Assembly (NCBI GenBank): GCA_963920575.1
Contig: OY986972.1
Location: forward strand, 23,670,672 to 23,734,671
Origin: Narthecium ossifragum
Taxonomy: Eukaryota > Streptophyta > Magnoliopsida > Dioscoreales > Nartheciaceae
Reading direction: 5' to 3'
Length of the DNA: 64,000 nucleotides
Positions 32,267 through 44,000 of this stretch are shown here, piece after piece. Each line of letters opens with the position of its first letter. Within the stretch, counting starts at the first letter, position 1. The position numbers and the translations under genes were made by a program. Below the pieces are notes generated by a model. That model was not told the origin of the DNA and did not search any database. It worked only from the letters and a program-made list of their open reading frames with translations.

Positions 32267-33379
32267 GGCCACGTTTGGTTGCCATGGAAATTGGAATGGG
32301 AATGGGAATGAGAACGGGATTGGGAATGGGAACGGGAACTGAAAAAGAATTGTGGTTGTTTGGTACGTCAAGGAAATGGAATGGGAATGGAACTTACAAG
32401 TGTTTGGTATACATAATAAACATGGGAACTGGAATGGGAATATAAATTAAAGACCAAAATACCCTTGACTCTAATAGCATAGATTTACGAATATATTTCT
32501 GTATGTATATGTATTTGCATTACCTTGGCTTATTTGAAATATTATTAATAAATAAGAGAGAAATAATATTATTAATAAATAAGAGAAAGAAATAATTTTA
32601 TTAAATAAGAGAGAAATAATATTATTAATAAATAAGAGAAAGAAATAATATTATTAATATTATTTGAAAAATATTATTAATAAATAAGATAGAATTAATA
32701 TTATTAATATTATTTGGAAAATTATTAATAAATAAGAGAAATAAATATTATTATTAATATTATTTGAAATATTATTAATAAATAAGAGAGAAATAATCTT
32801 ATTAATAATATTTTAAATAGTATTAATAAATAAGAGAAAGAAATCAGATTATTAATATTATTTGAAATATTATTAATAAATAAGAGAAAAAAAATATTAT
32901 TTGAAATATTATTAATAAATAAGATAAAGAAATAATATTATTAATATTATTTGAAAAATTATTAATAAATAAGAGACATAAATAAGATTATTAATATTTT
33001 TTGAAATATTATTAATAAATAAGAGAAAGAAATAAGATTATTAATATTATTTGAAATGTTATTAGTAAATAAGATAAAGAAATAAGATTATTAATAAATA
33101 AGAGAAAGAAATAGGATTATTTTCAATATTGATCCTAACCGTTTGATTAGTTTAATCAAACAAAGATGCAGGGTATTCATGTACATTCCATGAAATGAGA
33201 GTTCCTGCGTTTGTGGGAACGTTGGATTCCCATATCAAATTCGGGAATCCAGAGTTCTCTCAAATACATGAACTTCAATTCCGGACTCTGGATCAATAGT
33301 GCAACCAAACACTTTGAATTCCTTGTTTTAAGGAATTCTCATTCCGGTTCCTGGATCAAAAGTTCTACCAAACATGGCC
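32267..33379. mobile_element. PIF/Harbinger-like non-autonomous element with AT-rich tandem core
   Basis: Ends are inverted repeats: GGCCACGTTTGGTTG at the left and, read on the other strand, GGCCATGTTTGGTAG at the right. Both are bounded by TTA (32264-32266 and 33380-33382), the 3-bp target duplication typical of PIF/Harbinger and Tourist elements. The outer 200 bp are rich in GGAATGGGAATG and its complement. The core (about 32535-33130) is a degenerate tandem array of units of about 55-60 bp containing AATAAGAGAAAGAAATAA and TATTATTTGAAATATTATT. It has no transposase. Confidence 0.8.
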
Positions 33380-34274
33380 TTAGGGTTTTAGGAGAAGCAC
33401 CCTAGGTATTCGACGAGGAAGGCTCAAACCGGAGGAGAGAGACGGATGAGGAAGAGGATTACCATGCAGCTTCTTCTATGGTTGGTTGGCTACCATTGGG
33501 GGATCTAAGCCTTGGAGAACGTGGCAGCGGACGAAGAGGTGGTGGAGGGAAGCACGGCAGCCAAGGGGACGTCGGGGACTTGGAGTTGGACGGCGGAGGC
33601 GTGGACGACAGCGGAGAAGGAGGGGAAGGTTGACGGTGGCTGGAGGATGGCAGCGGACGATGGAGGCCGGTGGTGGAGAGAGGAGGCCGGCGGTAGGAGA
33701 GAAGGTGGAGGTGGCTGGTGGAGTTGGTGGAATTAGGGTTACAGCTACTACTAGGATTATTCTACTAATAACTCTACTTTATTCATCATAATTCGTCCAT
33801 AAACTAATACAAACTATAGAGGTCATTTTATAAAGGCATTGACAAAGTCCTAATCCAACTAAAGAACCACCTTGTTTTAATCAGCAAGTAATAATACTTT
33901 CCTACTAAGACTCAATCATAACTCAAACTTCCTAATAAATAGGACTCATAATAGGAACTAATAAAACAAAGCATAAACTGAACTCAACTAGGAAATCAAC
34001 TAGGAAAACAATTAAGAAACTAACTAAAGAATAACCAGCTAGGAATAGGATTCCTTTTGGCCGATTGGGCTTAGGTCGCCCAAAGGGACGAGGGTCCCAC
34101 TTAACTTTGACCATGGGTCCGCCCATGCTTGGGCTTGGGCGTGGATCTGGTCTGGGCTGGTTCAGTGGTGGTTGAACTTGTAACAGGGTCAGCTACGGCT
34201 TGTCTCGATCCAGTCCTTCCTTGGGCATGGGTCCGGCTGGTCCGGGTCAAGTGAGTTTGACATCGTATCATTCC
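33380..34274. other. Unassigned repeat-like sequence
   Basis: A purine-rich, GC-rich part (33400-33740) gives overlapping open frames with low-complexity Gly/Arg/Glu content. This is followed by AT-rich DNA and a stretch rich in GGGCTTGGGC/GGGTC. No domain, splice structure or repeat match was recognised. It is probably degraded retroelement. Confidence 0.4.
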
Positions 34275-36333
34275 AACTTCATCTTTAGGGGAAAAACACA
34301 CGTTACATCCACAGCCTACCCCAGGACACGCACTCTGATGACCTCCACTGTCAACAGTCCTCCCTCTCAAACCCAGCGCTTCAGCGCTGAAACAATAGAG
34401 GTAGAACCCAAGGCGGTACGTAACTTCCCCTACTGAAATGAGACTGAGGCTGTAACCTAAGACGACCTCTATACCTCAATTAGAGTAAATTTCAGTCAAT
34501 TAGACAGTATCCTCGATACCATCAGATTATCATAACAATTCAGTCCTAAACCTTGCTATCCGGTCTCGGTCCTATGGCTAGATCCGAGCTGGCCGACCCT
34601 CGGATCGGTGATCAACCCATTGCCCGCGCCTAGCCTAAAATGCATCTAATGCGATCAATTCATGTATGATCATATGCCCATAGATAAGATTCAAGCATGC
34701 AACAATATGTCAGATAATATAGAAGGCTAGGCGCATCACATAGCTCGCCAAGGTTGAACATAACATAGGGTTTAGATAAAGCAGATAAATAGACACGCAA
34801 GTCTACAAACGGGATACAACCCCGACTAGTCAATCGACAACTACTTTAATTAACAATACAACGAGTCATGCCCCCGACGCACGCCGGCTAACAGCAGGGC
34901 TATTAATTAAAACAATAGGGCACATCATCGGCCCATTTATTCTACACATCTTAAGGGGCGTGAATCCCTTGGTTCAACCACAAGCCACACCTAGGGCTGG
35001 GCCACACATATGGCCTACACATATATATAATACCATATATATATATATAACATGATTGAAAGCATCGAATTATCGAAATAAAACAAACAATATTACTAAC
35101 TTCGAAAAATCATAACTTTCAATCTAGACATCCGATTGACATGAAATTTGATATGCCTACTTAAAAACATACTCCCAATCACATAACCAAAAAAATGGAT
35201 CAATCGGGTAAAAGGAAGAAGACGAAAACCCATGATTTCGGTAAAAATCCAGATTCGATATACAACGCATAATTCCTTAGAAAATTCGTCGGATTGAAAC
35301 CAAACTTTGCAGATCACTCCTAAAGGTCACTAATATCATCTTCTCCAAAAATAAAATCAATTAGAAAACGAAGTTTCACTTAATTTCACTAATTAAAGTA
35401 ACTGCTCTGTTCTGCATAGTCCTTCCATTTAATTCACTAAACAGAGTACTTAAATCCGAAAAAATACGAAACCAGTTGGAATTGAAGGATAACCCATAGA
35501 TATACAACTATCATGTTAGAGATCAACTGAGATCATGCACGTACAGCTCTGGAATCAAGATAAAACATCGTTGTTCTAATTGAACCAGAAAATCTGAAAA
35601 TAACTTAAGTAAAACTTCCTAAATTCCAATTTAAATCAAACCAAACTTCAATCAGATTTTAAGCAAGGCCACACACATCATATAACACAGTTTAATTGAA
35701 GAAACATGCATTCAATCAAAGAAAAACATTTAAACTAAGTTTAGAGAAGAATCCTATCTAACTACGCTTAATCCACGTTTAATCCTTGATTAAACCGTGT
35801 AGAGGAGATCTAGGGCTGCTCCCCTACCTCTTGACAAACTTCCCAAACCTCTGGATCAAATCTTCCTCACGGATCAAAGGAATGAAGAAGAGAGAAGAAA
35901 AAATAAAATAGAGCCGGTTCGCGGGTTCTTATAGGCCCGAGTTTGATTGGTCGCTTCCCGAGCGATCGATCGGACTAGATCGGTTAGGGTCATTATCCGG
36001 ACACGTCAAGGCAGCGCCGACCTCGAATCCAATTGATCGCGATCGATCGGTTTGGATTGGTAGCTGTCCTAAACACAAGCTTTCTCGCGTCCGAGCTCAG
36101 ATCTTTTGATCCCAAGCTCGCTTAAGCTTCTAACAAGCACAATAAACATTTATAGAGTTGTGTGTGCGCTACGTAGGTGTGAAACCAACGACCAAGGTGT
36201 AATTTACCAAATTGTCCTTGGGGTCCAAAATCAACAATGCGATTAGACAGATCGTGCTCGACGCGGAAACATGCCAACAAGGCACGGCCCCGACCTATGT
36301 GGTCGAGCCATGTTAGAGGAACGGGTTCTCACA
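34275..36333 (-). mobile_element. Family-A LTR, minus strand, left end incomplete
   Basis: The right end GGGTTCTCACA at 36333 is the LTR start in reverse. It aligns with 4833-4979 joined to 9382-9798 and carries the uninterrupted target site GGTACGTAACTTCCCC (34415-34430). A TATAAG box lies at 35933-35928 on the minus strand, with two isolated GATCGATC octamers upstream of it (near 35964 and 36041). Confidence 0.75.
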
Positions 36334-37452
36334 GATTTGGCCCGATTAAGGCGGCGGCGGCGGATTTAGCCCTAGGGCTTCATCTGATCAAAGGGAGGGG
36401 AAGAAGGAGATGAGGTGAGATATTGGGGTTCGGGATTTCGGATCCGAACCCGTTAAAGTTTTAAAGCTTATTGGGTCTAAGGCTTATTGAGTTTTCGGGT
36501 TTGTTAGTTTAAAACCCGATTTGTTAAGTTGATTTAAGCCTTTCGCAGAAACCACCCTGAGTTTTTTGGTATTTAATATTTTCTGCTTTATTGCTTAAAG
36601 AATTTTCTGCTGCTGAGATTTCTGATCTTTTGAAGGGCTTTTCTACGACAACTTTGTTTAAGTGGACATAACTTCGTCGTTTTAAGTTCATTTTGATCTC
36701 GATTTAAGCCGTTTGACTCGTTAAAGTATAGTGAACTTAAAGATGATGTTATTGTTACATGATTACATGATATTAAATTATTTATTCATATGTACGTTAT
36801 CATGCTATGAATTAAAGTGAGTAATTCCATTCATTATCTCGACATTCAAGTGTTGTTCTCGCATAGCCCCAAAAGATCCGGAGGACTCTATGAATTTAAG
36901 GTAGTAAGTTGAGAGCTAGTGGTCTTCTCTCTCTTAGAATTGTATAAAGGTAGATCATATTACATTAAGCCCAAAGGTGATTGTAATAGGATGCAAAACT
37001 AAAAGTTAAGGTTTATTTACTTGTATTACATAAAGGTAGGGAGTTCTCTTACCCAAAGGTGTGATAACTCCTTATTTATGTCGTCGGTAAGATGAACCAC
37101 TTTATAGTATAACTAATATATGGATCCCAGTCTTTGCATAAATTTATGTAAATGTCATATTTGGTTTTATGTTCTTCCATTACTCATGTTATAGTTTCTT
37201 GAATGATTAATGTGAGACATGTATAATTATGGCATTATGCTATGCTATGTTATGACTATGTGTTTAATTAATTATTTCCACTTATTGTGTGTTATAATTC
37301 TTGTCCAAAGGTGTGCTATGCTTATACAATAAGCGTGTCTTTCGGAATTATATTAAAGATATCCGCATCATTAAATTGACCGTAACTATATTTTATGCTA
37401 CAACTATGACCCCTGTATGTCTATCAACGCATCTTTCTAGCGTTCCCTAATT
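36334..37452 (+). mobile_element. Copia-type leader, second copy
   Basis: 36345-37130 aligns with 3870-4309 (shared GGGCTTCATCTGATCAAAGG, GAAACCACCCTGAGTTTT and TTATAGTATAACTAA). It ends just before a copia Gag fragment in the same orientation, which identifies the leader. Confidence 0.6.
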
Positions 37453-37730
37453 GAATGGTTCTAATTATGGTGATTGGCATACGCAGTTAGAAATTATTTT
37501 AGGATGTCTAGATTTGGATTTGGCCATTCGAGTTCCGATACATAATGATTTAACTCCCATTAGTTCTGATGTTGATCAGGACTTGCATGTTATGTGGGAG
37601 CGATCTAATAGATTGTCTCTTAAGATCATTCAAAACACGATCTATAGGACTATTAGAGCATCTATTAATGTTAAAAACTCGGCCCTTGATTATCTTGTCT
37701 ATGTAGAAAAGCAATATAGTGGATCTGACC
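37453..37730 (+). pseudogene. Copia Gag N-terminal fragment
   Basis: The frame reads LNGSNYGDWHTQLEIILGCL and then DLDLAIR, a signature of copia Gag of the UBN2/DUF4219 type. Similarity ends near EKQYSGSD. No further Gag or Pol follows, so the element is truncated. Confidence 0.75.
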
Positions 37731-38145
37731 ATTACGGTCTGGGCCTAGTAGACCATTGCATGGTGAATCCCACTCCCGTCCAAAGCTAAAATTTCGGGCC
37801 CAATCTTTTGACCATGCCCGGTCTATGTGCATGATTGTTTCGCCCAAGTTCAAAAGACATTGGGGTGGACGGGCCAGGCTTTTTGGGCCTTTGAGCAATG
37901 ATCTGGTCTTGCACGGGTGCCGGATCACCCAAATTCCGAAACCACGGCATCCAATGCCTCTCCGATCACGACCCCCAAATCATTTTCATATTAGAAGAAT
38001 TTAATCTAAAACTCAACTATTTCCGAAAAATTCAACCAAGAGGCATGCAAGCTGTTTTGCTTCTAGAATTTTGAAAAAAAAGAGAAAAAAAACTAAATCC
38101 CGATCAATTATCAATTATCCAGTAGATTGTGAGATTAGATGGATG
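37731..38145. other. No gene seen; probable 3' flank of the gapped gene
   Basis: Mixed sequence without domain hits. The last 50-100 bp before 38146 are AT-rich, compatible with a minus-strand 3' untranslated region. Confidence 0.4.
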
Positions 38146-38304
38146 TCAGAAGGATAAGGCGACGAGAATGGCCTGCCGGCACCTCGCCTTCGCCTGCTCG
38201 ATCCTCCCGGCGAGCGTCTCCGCCTTCACCGCCGCCTTCACCATCTCCAAGTCCATCTCCATCAGCCTCAGCACGCGGCAGAGCTCCGTGACCATCCTCT
38301 CCTC
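38146..38304 (-). CDS. C-terminal exon of an unidentified gene, cut by the assembly gap
   Basis: On the minus strand an open frame enters from the gap and runs 52 codons to TGA at 38148-38146. Nearly every third base is G or C, unlike the surrounding AT-rich DNA. The peptide is a charged amphipathic helix (contains CRVLRLMEMDLEMVKAA and RIEQAKARCRQAILVALSF at its end). The strong codon bias and clean stop argue for real coding sequence. I do not recognise the family. The rest lies in or beyond the N run; the DNA to its right (from 38505) does not look coding, so the missing part may exceed the gap size shown. Confidence 0.65.
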   Translation of the reverse strand, partial: EERMVTELCRVLRLMEMDLEMVKAAVKAETLAGRIEQAKARCRQAILVALSF

Positions 38305-38504
38305 NNNNNNNNNNNNNNNNNNNNNNNNNNNNNNNNNNNNNNNNNNNNNNNNNNNNNNNNNNNNNNNNNNNNNNNNNNNNNNNNNNNNNNNNNNNNNNNN
38401 NNNNNNNNNNNNNNNNNNNNNNNNNNNNNNNNNNNNNNNNNNNNNNNNNNNNNNNNNNNNNNNNNNNNNNNNNNNNNNNNNNNNNNNNNNNNNNNNNNNN
38501 NNNN
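38305..38504. other. Assembly gap of exactly 200 N
   Basis: Unresolved bases. The round length suggests a placeholder size. The GC-rich coding edge at 38304 may be the cause of the break. Confidence 0.95.
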
Positions 38505-38672
38505 CCCCTATTCATTCTCGTAATTACAGCCAAGCATGCCACCTAATCCGTCATTCTCGAAAAATTCCAAATTTATTCCGCCCCTCCCATTTCCAACGCT
38601 CACCAGCCTCTCTTCCCATAATTAGTAGTAACTTCCATGTTAAATTGTAGTTAATTCATATTTACTTCATTA

Positions 38673-39434
38673 TTTAACCAGTACGTAACTACCATTAACT
38701 ACCATTAAAATGGTAAGTACTTCGTGGTAACTACATCATATGATTGGTAGTTACGTCCCATTATTATTGGTAGTAACTTCCTAGTTAAACGGTAGTTATA
38801 AGGGAAGTAACTACCATTTAACTAGAAAGTTACTACCAACTTTATTGGGAAGTAACTACCATCTAACCACCTACTATCTTCCATAGATAAGGGAAGTAGC
38901 TACTTTCCAGTTTAAGCAGTAGTTACTTCCCATCTAAACTGGTAGTTACTTCCCATTTAACTGGTAGTTACTTCCCATCCAAACTGGTAGTTACTTCCCA
39001 TTTAACTGGTAGTTACTTCCCAGTTTAAGCGGTAATTACTTTACAAAAAAACTGTAATTACTTCACACTTCAACTGGTAGTTACTTCCCATTCAAACTAG
39101 TATTTACTTGCCAATTAAACTGGTAGTTACTTCACAGTTAACTGGTAGTTACTTCCCATATAAATTGGTAGTTACCCCCCCAAAACTGGTAGTTACTTTC
39201 CATCCAAACTGGTAGTTACTTCCCCCATTTAACTGGTAGTTACTTCCCCCATTTAACTGGTAGTTACTTCCCAGTTTAAGCGGTAATTACTTTACAAAAA
39301 AACTGTAATTACTTCACACATCAACTGGTAGTTACTTCCCATTCAAACTGGTATTTACTTGTCAATTAAATTGGTAGATACTTCACAGTTAACTGGTAGT
39401 TAGTTCCCATATAAATTGGTAGTTACTCCCCCAA
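38673..39434. repeat. Minisatellite built on AACTGGTAGTTACTTCCCA, with inverted left part
   Basis: Units of about 20-24 bp repeat the core GGTAGTTACTTCCC. Left of about 38890 several units are in the opposite orientation (GGGAAGTAACTACC); to the right all point one way. A higher-order unit of 251 bp is present twice (from 39001 and from 39252), including the rare variant AAGCGGTAATTACTTTAC. No direct coding role. Confidence 0.85.
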
Positions 39435-41006
39435 TTTTACTATTAATGCCCCCATTAATGCATGCATCCAGCCATAAAGTGGATGCATGCATGCCTTCCA
39501 TGTATTGGGAATAGGTGTATATATTCTCAACCACTCCATTTAATGCCAACCACCTAATTCAAAACTATTCATCCATCTCTCATTTAAAAAAATACATAAA
39601 GGGTATTTTAGAGATAAAAAAAGTACAGCTGTCCAAAAAGGGACTAAATGACTTAAAAACTTTTAAGGAGACTATACAACAAATAAAGTCTCCAAAAGAG
39701 ACTAAACACCAATTTCCCGTATAATCTACATCAGAATGGGCCTTAGCAGGCCTATATGGCTCCCCCACTAAGGGCCGCTAAATCGAGCAAATGGGTTGGG
39801 CCGCCCTATATCCAAGATTATCCAATTCTATCACCCTCTCGTCTTTATCCGCTCCACGTCACATGGGTCATCCAATTAACACGTGGGCATATCTCGAAGT
39901 GGGTCCACCTAAAATTCACGGTTGAGATCATCCAACTCCATGATCCCTTCTTTTAATCCACCACGTCCGATCTGGCGCCATTTAACTGACACGATGGGAG
40001 TTAGCAATCCAAATCGATCTTGGACTTTTTATCCGAACCACTCCAGTAACGCTCCCCACCTAACTCCGATGCGCGTTTCCCCGACCTTTTAACATGTCAT
40101 CCAGCTATGCGGTCCCCACGTAAGCGGTAAGCTCCGGTGATCCGCTGGCGTATCCAAGCGGCGACGCGCCTCGGATTCCTTCTCTCCGCCCCCAGACATC
40201 ACTCACCGTCTAGAACTAACCGCACCATGCGCTCACATCTCCAGCCGTAAGATCTAATACTATGATAAAGTCGTGAATTTGACAGACATCCACCCCCGCA
40301 CGATGGATGTATAGCTTCGAGAGGCACACACGCTAACGCTATCGACGTCCATCATCCCGAGGCAAACGAACAGTTTACATTTTGTTTACCGTACGTTGAC
40401 ACGGCTCCCCTAGTCAATCCACCGCACATATGTCTCGAGATCAGATTGGGGTGTCAATCCCGAGGAGATCGCGCGGTGGATGCGAGACAGGCGCGCGTGA
40501 GTCCATGGTTGGCTTTCTTACAACTAAAGTCACCTCTTCTCGTGAGACCACATTGACTTGGGGACCAAGTTTGAAAATTGAAACTAAATCATTTTAATGC
40601 TTTGAAAAATTCGAATATGGAGATAAAAGAAAAGGAATAAAAGAAAGAAGCAAAGAAGGCCAAACCAAGCACCAGAGAGAGACGTAAACGGCGAGAGTCA
40701 TCATCTCCTCATTATCTCATCATCGCAAGCCATCCGTCTCCTTTATCTCCCTCCCCACCTCGCTTCCCCTCTTAATTCCCCCAAGATTGGTTCTTTTTTT
40801 TCCTTTTAGATCCTGATTCTTGTTTTATAAGCCGAGCTCGAGCATCATCCATGGCGGTGTTGATCAACTAGGGGTCGTTTTTTGATCGTGCAGCGAGAGG
40901 ACAAGCCTAGGGTTATGATCGCAGCCTGCTGGATCCAAGCCTCGGCGAGGTGCTCTGACAGGTCGTGGGTGATTTGTTTCTTGGAGGGTTCGGGGATCGG
41001 AGAGGG
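39435..41006. other. Intergenic DNA and 5' region of the ATG18-type gene
   Basis: 39450-39760 is AT-rich. 39760-40550 is unique-looking with several CACGTGG/ACGTGG-type words (for example near 39882). The CT-rich stretch at about 40735-40800 probably belongs to the 5' untranslated region. No other gene was seen. Confidence 0.45.
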
Positions 41007-44000
41007 ATGAGGAGCGATGCGGGGCGGGCCCAAGGCGGGTTCTTGTCGCTCCGCAGCTTATCGGGGTACCTTCGTATCGTGTCATCTGGAGCGTCCAACG
41101 TTGCGTCCACCGTGCGATCTGCGGGGGCCTCGGTGACGTCTTCGATCAGCGATCGCGACGCCGATGCCGCCCGGGACCAGGTAGTCGGGGAAAATGTTCG
41201 TCTATGCTTCATTCTTGGTTTGGCATCTTGAAAGTAACCAAATTTTGTTGCTTTCCGATTATATGGGTATTTTTAAGACGGAATTAGTGATGCTTTTATG
41301 GAGATAAGGTAATATAGGCAATTGGGGGAAGCGTTGTTATGGCTGGGTGCTTATTAGTTACTGCATCTGTGTTGATCTTGTGCTATTCGCGGAAAATGGA
41401 TGGAGATGGGTTTGCATGTACTTTTGGTGATGGCCATGCAATGGATTTATTGTTCTGTACAGGTGCATATATGGAATCTATGAATTAGATTCGTGTTTTC
41501 ATAATGGGCTTGAGAATTAAGTCTGCGCTTCACTGAGGGCATGTTTGAACTTGTTGGGTTACTAGGTTTTGCGGATCACTTAATTATATTCGATTGATTT
41601 TCTAAAGATGTTAGGTTTTTGTTCACAGGTGATTTTTGAGTTCGACAATTGCTTTGATATGAGAATGTGGTGAATGCATCCCTTTTGTGACCTGATCGAA
41701 GTTTAGTTGATTGAACTCATGCTGTTGTGAGAAATTGTTGCATTTTAGGTTCTTCTTTTTGCAGCCTTTGGAGGTGGTTTCACAGTAGATCTTATATTCT
41801 TGTTTGCATGCATGCATATAATCTACAGATAGATTTGTTCTATGCCGGCGGACACGAGAATATGGCGGGTTTTCATTTTGGACGTGCAGTGTTTTGTCGC
41901 TGCGCGAAGAGTGTCATCTTGCTGTTAACAGCTTGGTGTCGTTACATGTGTGCTAAAATTACTCCTTTGAATGTCCATTTGGTTTCATTGTCTGCTGGAG
42001 TTCATTTTCAGCACAAAGACAACTCTTTTGAACTCTAGATCAGCAGATGCTGAAATTTCTTTCTATTTGAAGTGAGCATATCTTCCATTTAGAGCAAACT
42101 AAACTGCATTTTAGCAATAAAAAAAATAAGGTTTGGCATTTATGTAAAGTTTTAACTTTAGATTGTTGTTCTGATTGAGAATGAGGTTATCGTCTAAGTT
42201 GAATAATACTTTCTGCGAAAATGTCATCTGCCAGAAAATTGAGATTTGTGAAAGTTAAGGTTCGAGCTGATATGGTTGGGTCCTTATGCAACGTGACTCT
42301 TATAGGGCAAGTCATGAAATTGCTTTCTTTGTATTTCTTTTGAATATTTCCTTTATTGGTGAACATCAAACATCATTTTCACGGGTATTTGGAGATGCAT
42401 GCTTGATGTACTCTTCGGATTCACTGTCACTGCCATCTCCCTTTACCTCTTAATAGCATCTCAGCTATGTTTTGAATATATATTTGAGCTATAAATTCAT
42501 CTTTGGGCTCTTCATCTGAAAGTTCTTGTCATCATGGGGCCTGGTAAATTGAAGGGACATAAGATGTGCTATCTTTAGCTGTTTCTTCGAGAAACTCTGT
42601 TGTTATACTTGAAAGTAAGAGTATGCAGTATGTCCATTAGCAATCAAATATACGCTGTATGGGTTGCTATGCCAGTGGCACGACACATGCCGATACATGA
42701 CATAGACCTCGCGCTGGTGGCACGTGCTCTTTTTAGCTAATACATGTATCGACATAGGGTCTGTGCTGATACATGCATCGTGTCACTAATTCAATAGCAC
42801 AATGCGTATTGGTTGTGCCAGTATGTGCTGGCAGGTGCAACAATCGCTGAATATAGCTGTTTAAATCTATTAGTGTCTGTATGTCTTGCTATAAGTAGCA
42901 GTGAGTATTTCTCAACCATTTACCCCTCGGATTCAAGGCCATCATCATGTGGTTGTCAAGGGAAAATATTTTATACATAAATCGAATACAGTAGTCAAAT
43001 TTTTACACTTTTAGTGCTGTCCTGGTGCTGTTTGGAATTTTCTTGTGCCTAGTTCAAAATATGGAAGTAAGTTGTGGTGATGTTGATGCTTTAAAACTTG
43101 TTGTCAGCCAGGTCCTAGTCATTCTCGGGCACTCCCCTCATATAAATATTTATTGCTTTTATTCACCTTGAAGGTGATTTCTGCAGTACTTTTCTAATAG
43201 TTAATACAAAAAGTTGTACTAAATTTGTATGCGTTAAAGAAGTGTGATGTTTTTTTTTTTTCATACCTGAGGCTTCCATGCCCCTCAGATGTAGATATGC
43301 TAATCATTTACAATGTGGATGAAAAAGGTTCTCTGGGCTGGATTCGACAAACTAGAATGTGAGGGTGATGCACTTCGTCAAGTTCTTATGCTGGGTTATA
43401 GGTCTGGATTCCAAGTCTGGGATGTTGAGGATGCAGATGATGTGCGACAGTTGGTATCCAGACATGATGGTCCTGTTTCATTTCTTCAAATGCAAAAGAA
43501 TCCGATAGCATCAAAAAGGTTCGAAGATAAATTTTTGAATTCCCGACCTTTATTGGTGGTTGTTGGGGATGGTTCTGGTGGTAGCAGTAACATTGATGGC
43601 TTTGGGTCTCCTAGTAATGGAAGTGTTGGTAGCTGCCAAGACCTGGGAAATGAAAATTTACATCCCACATATGTTCGCTTTTACTCTTTGAGGACTCATG
43701 AATATGTGCATGTTTGGAAGTTCCGATCACCTGTTTTCTCTGTGAGGTGTAGTTCTCGAGTTGTGGCTGTCTCTCAATCCGTTCAGGTATTTATAACTCT
43801 TTTTATGTTTCTTGATAACTATGCATAACTCTATACTTCTTATCACAAAGCTTAATTTACCAATTTTTATCTTTAAAACAATGCTTTAAAGCCAGAAATT
43901 CTATGCAGATACATTGTTTTGATGCTGCAACACTGGAGAGAGAATATACCGTTCTTACTTATCCTATGGTTTCGGGGTCTCTTGGCTCTGGAGGTGTAGG

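Noticed and set aside
33486..33791. Open frame rich in Gly/Arg
   Set aside because: Purine-rich composition opens several frames at once; no recognised motif.
38673..39434. Possible CRISPR array
   Set aside because: Units are contiguous, degenerate and partly inverted, without unique spacers; the genome is eukaryotic.
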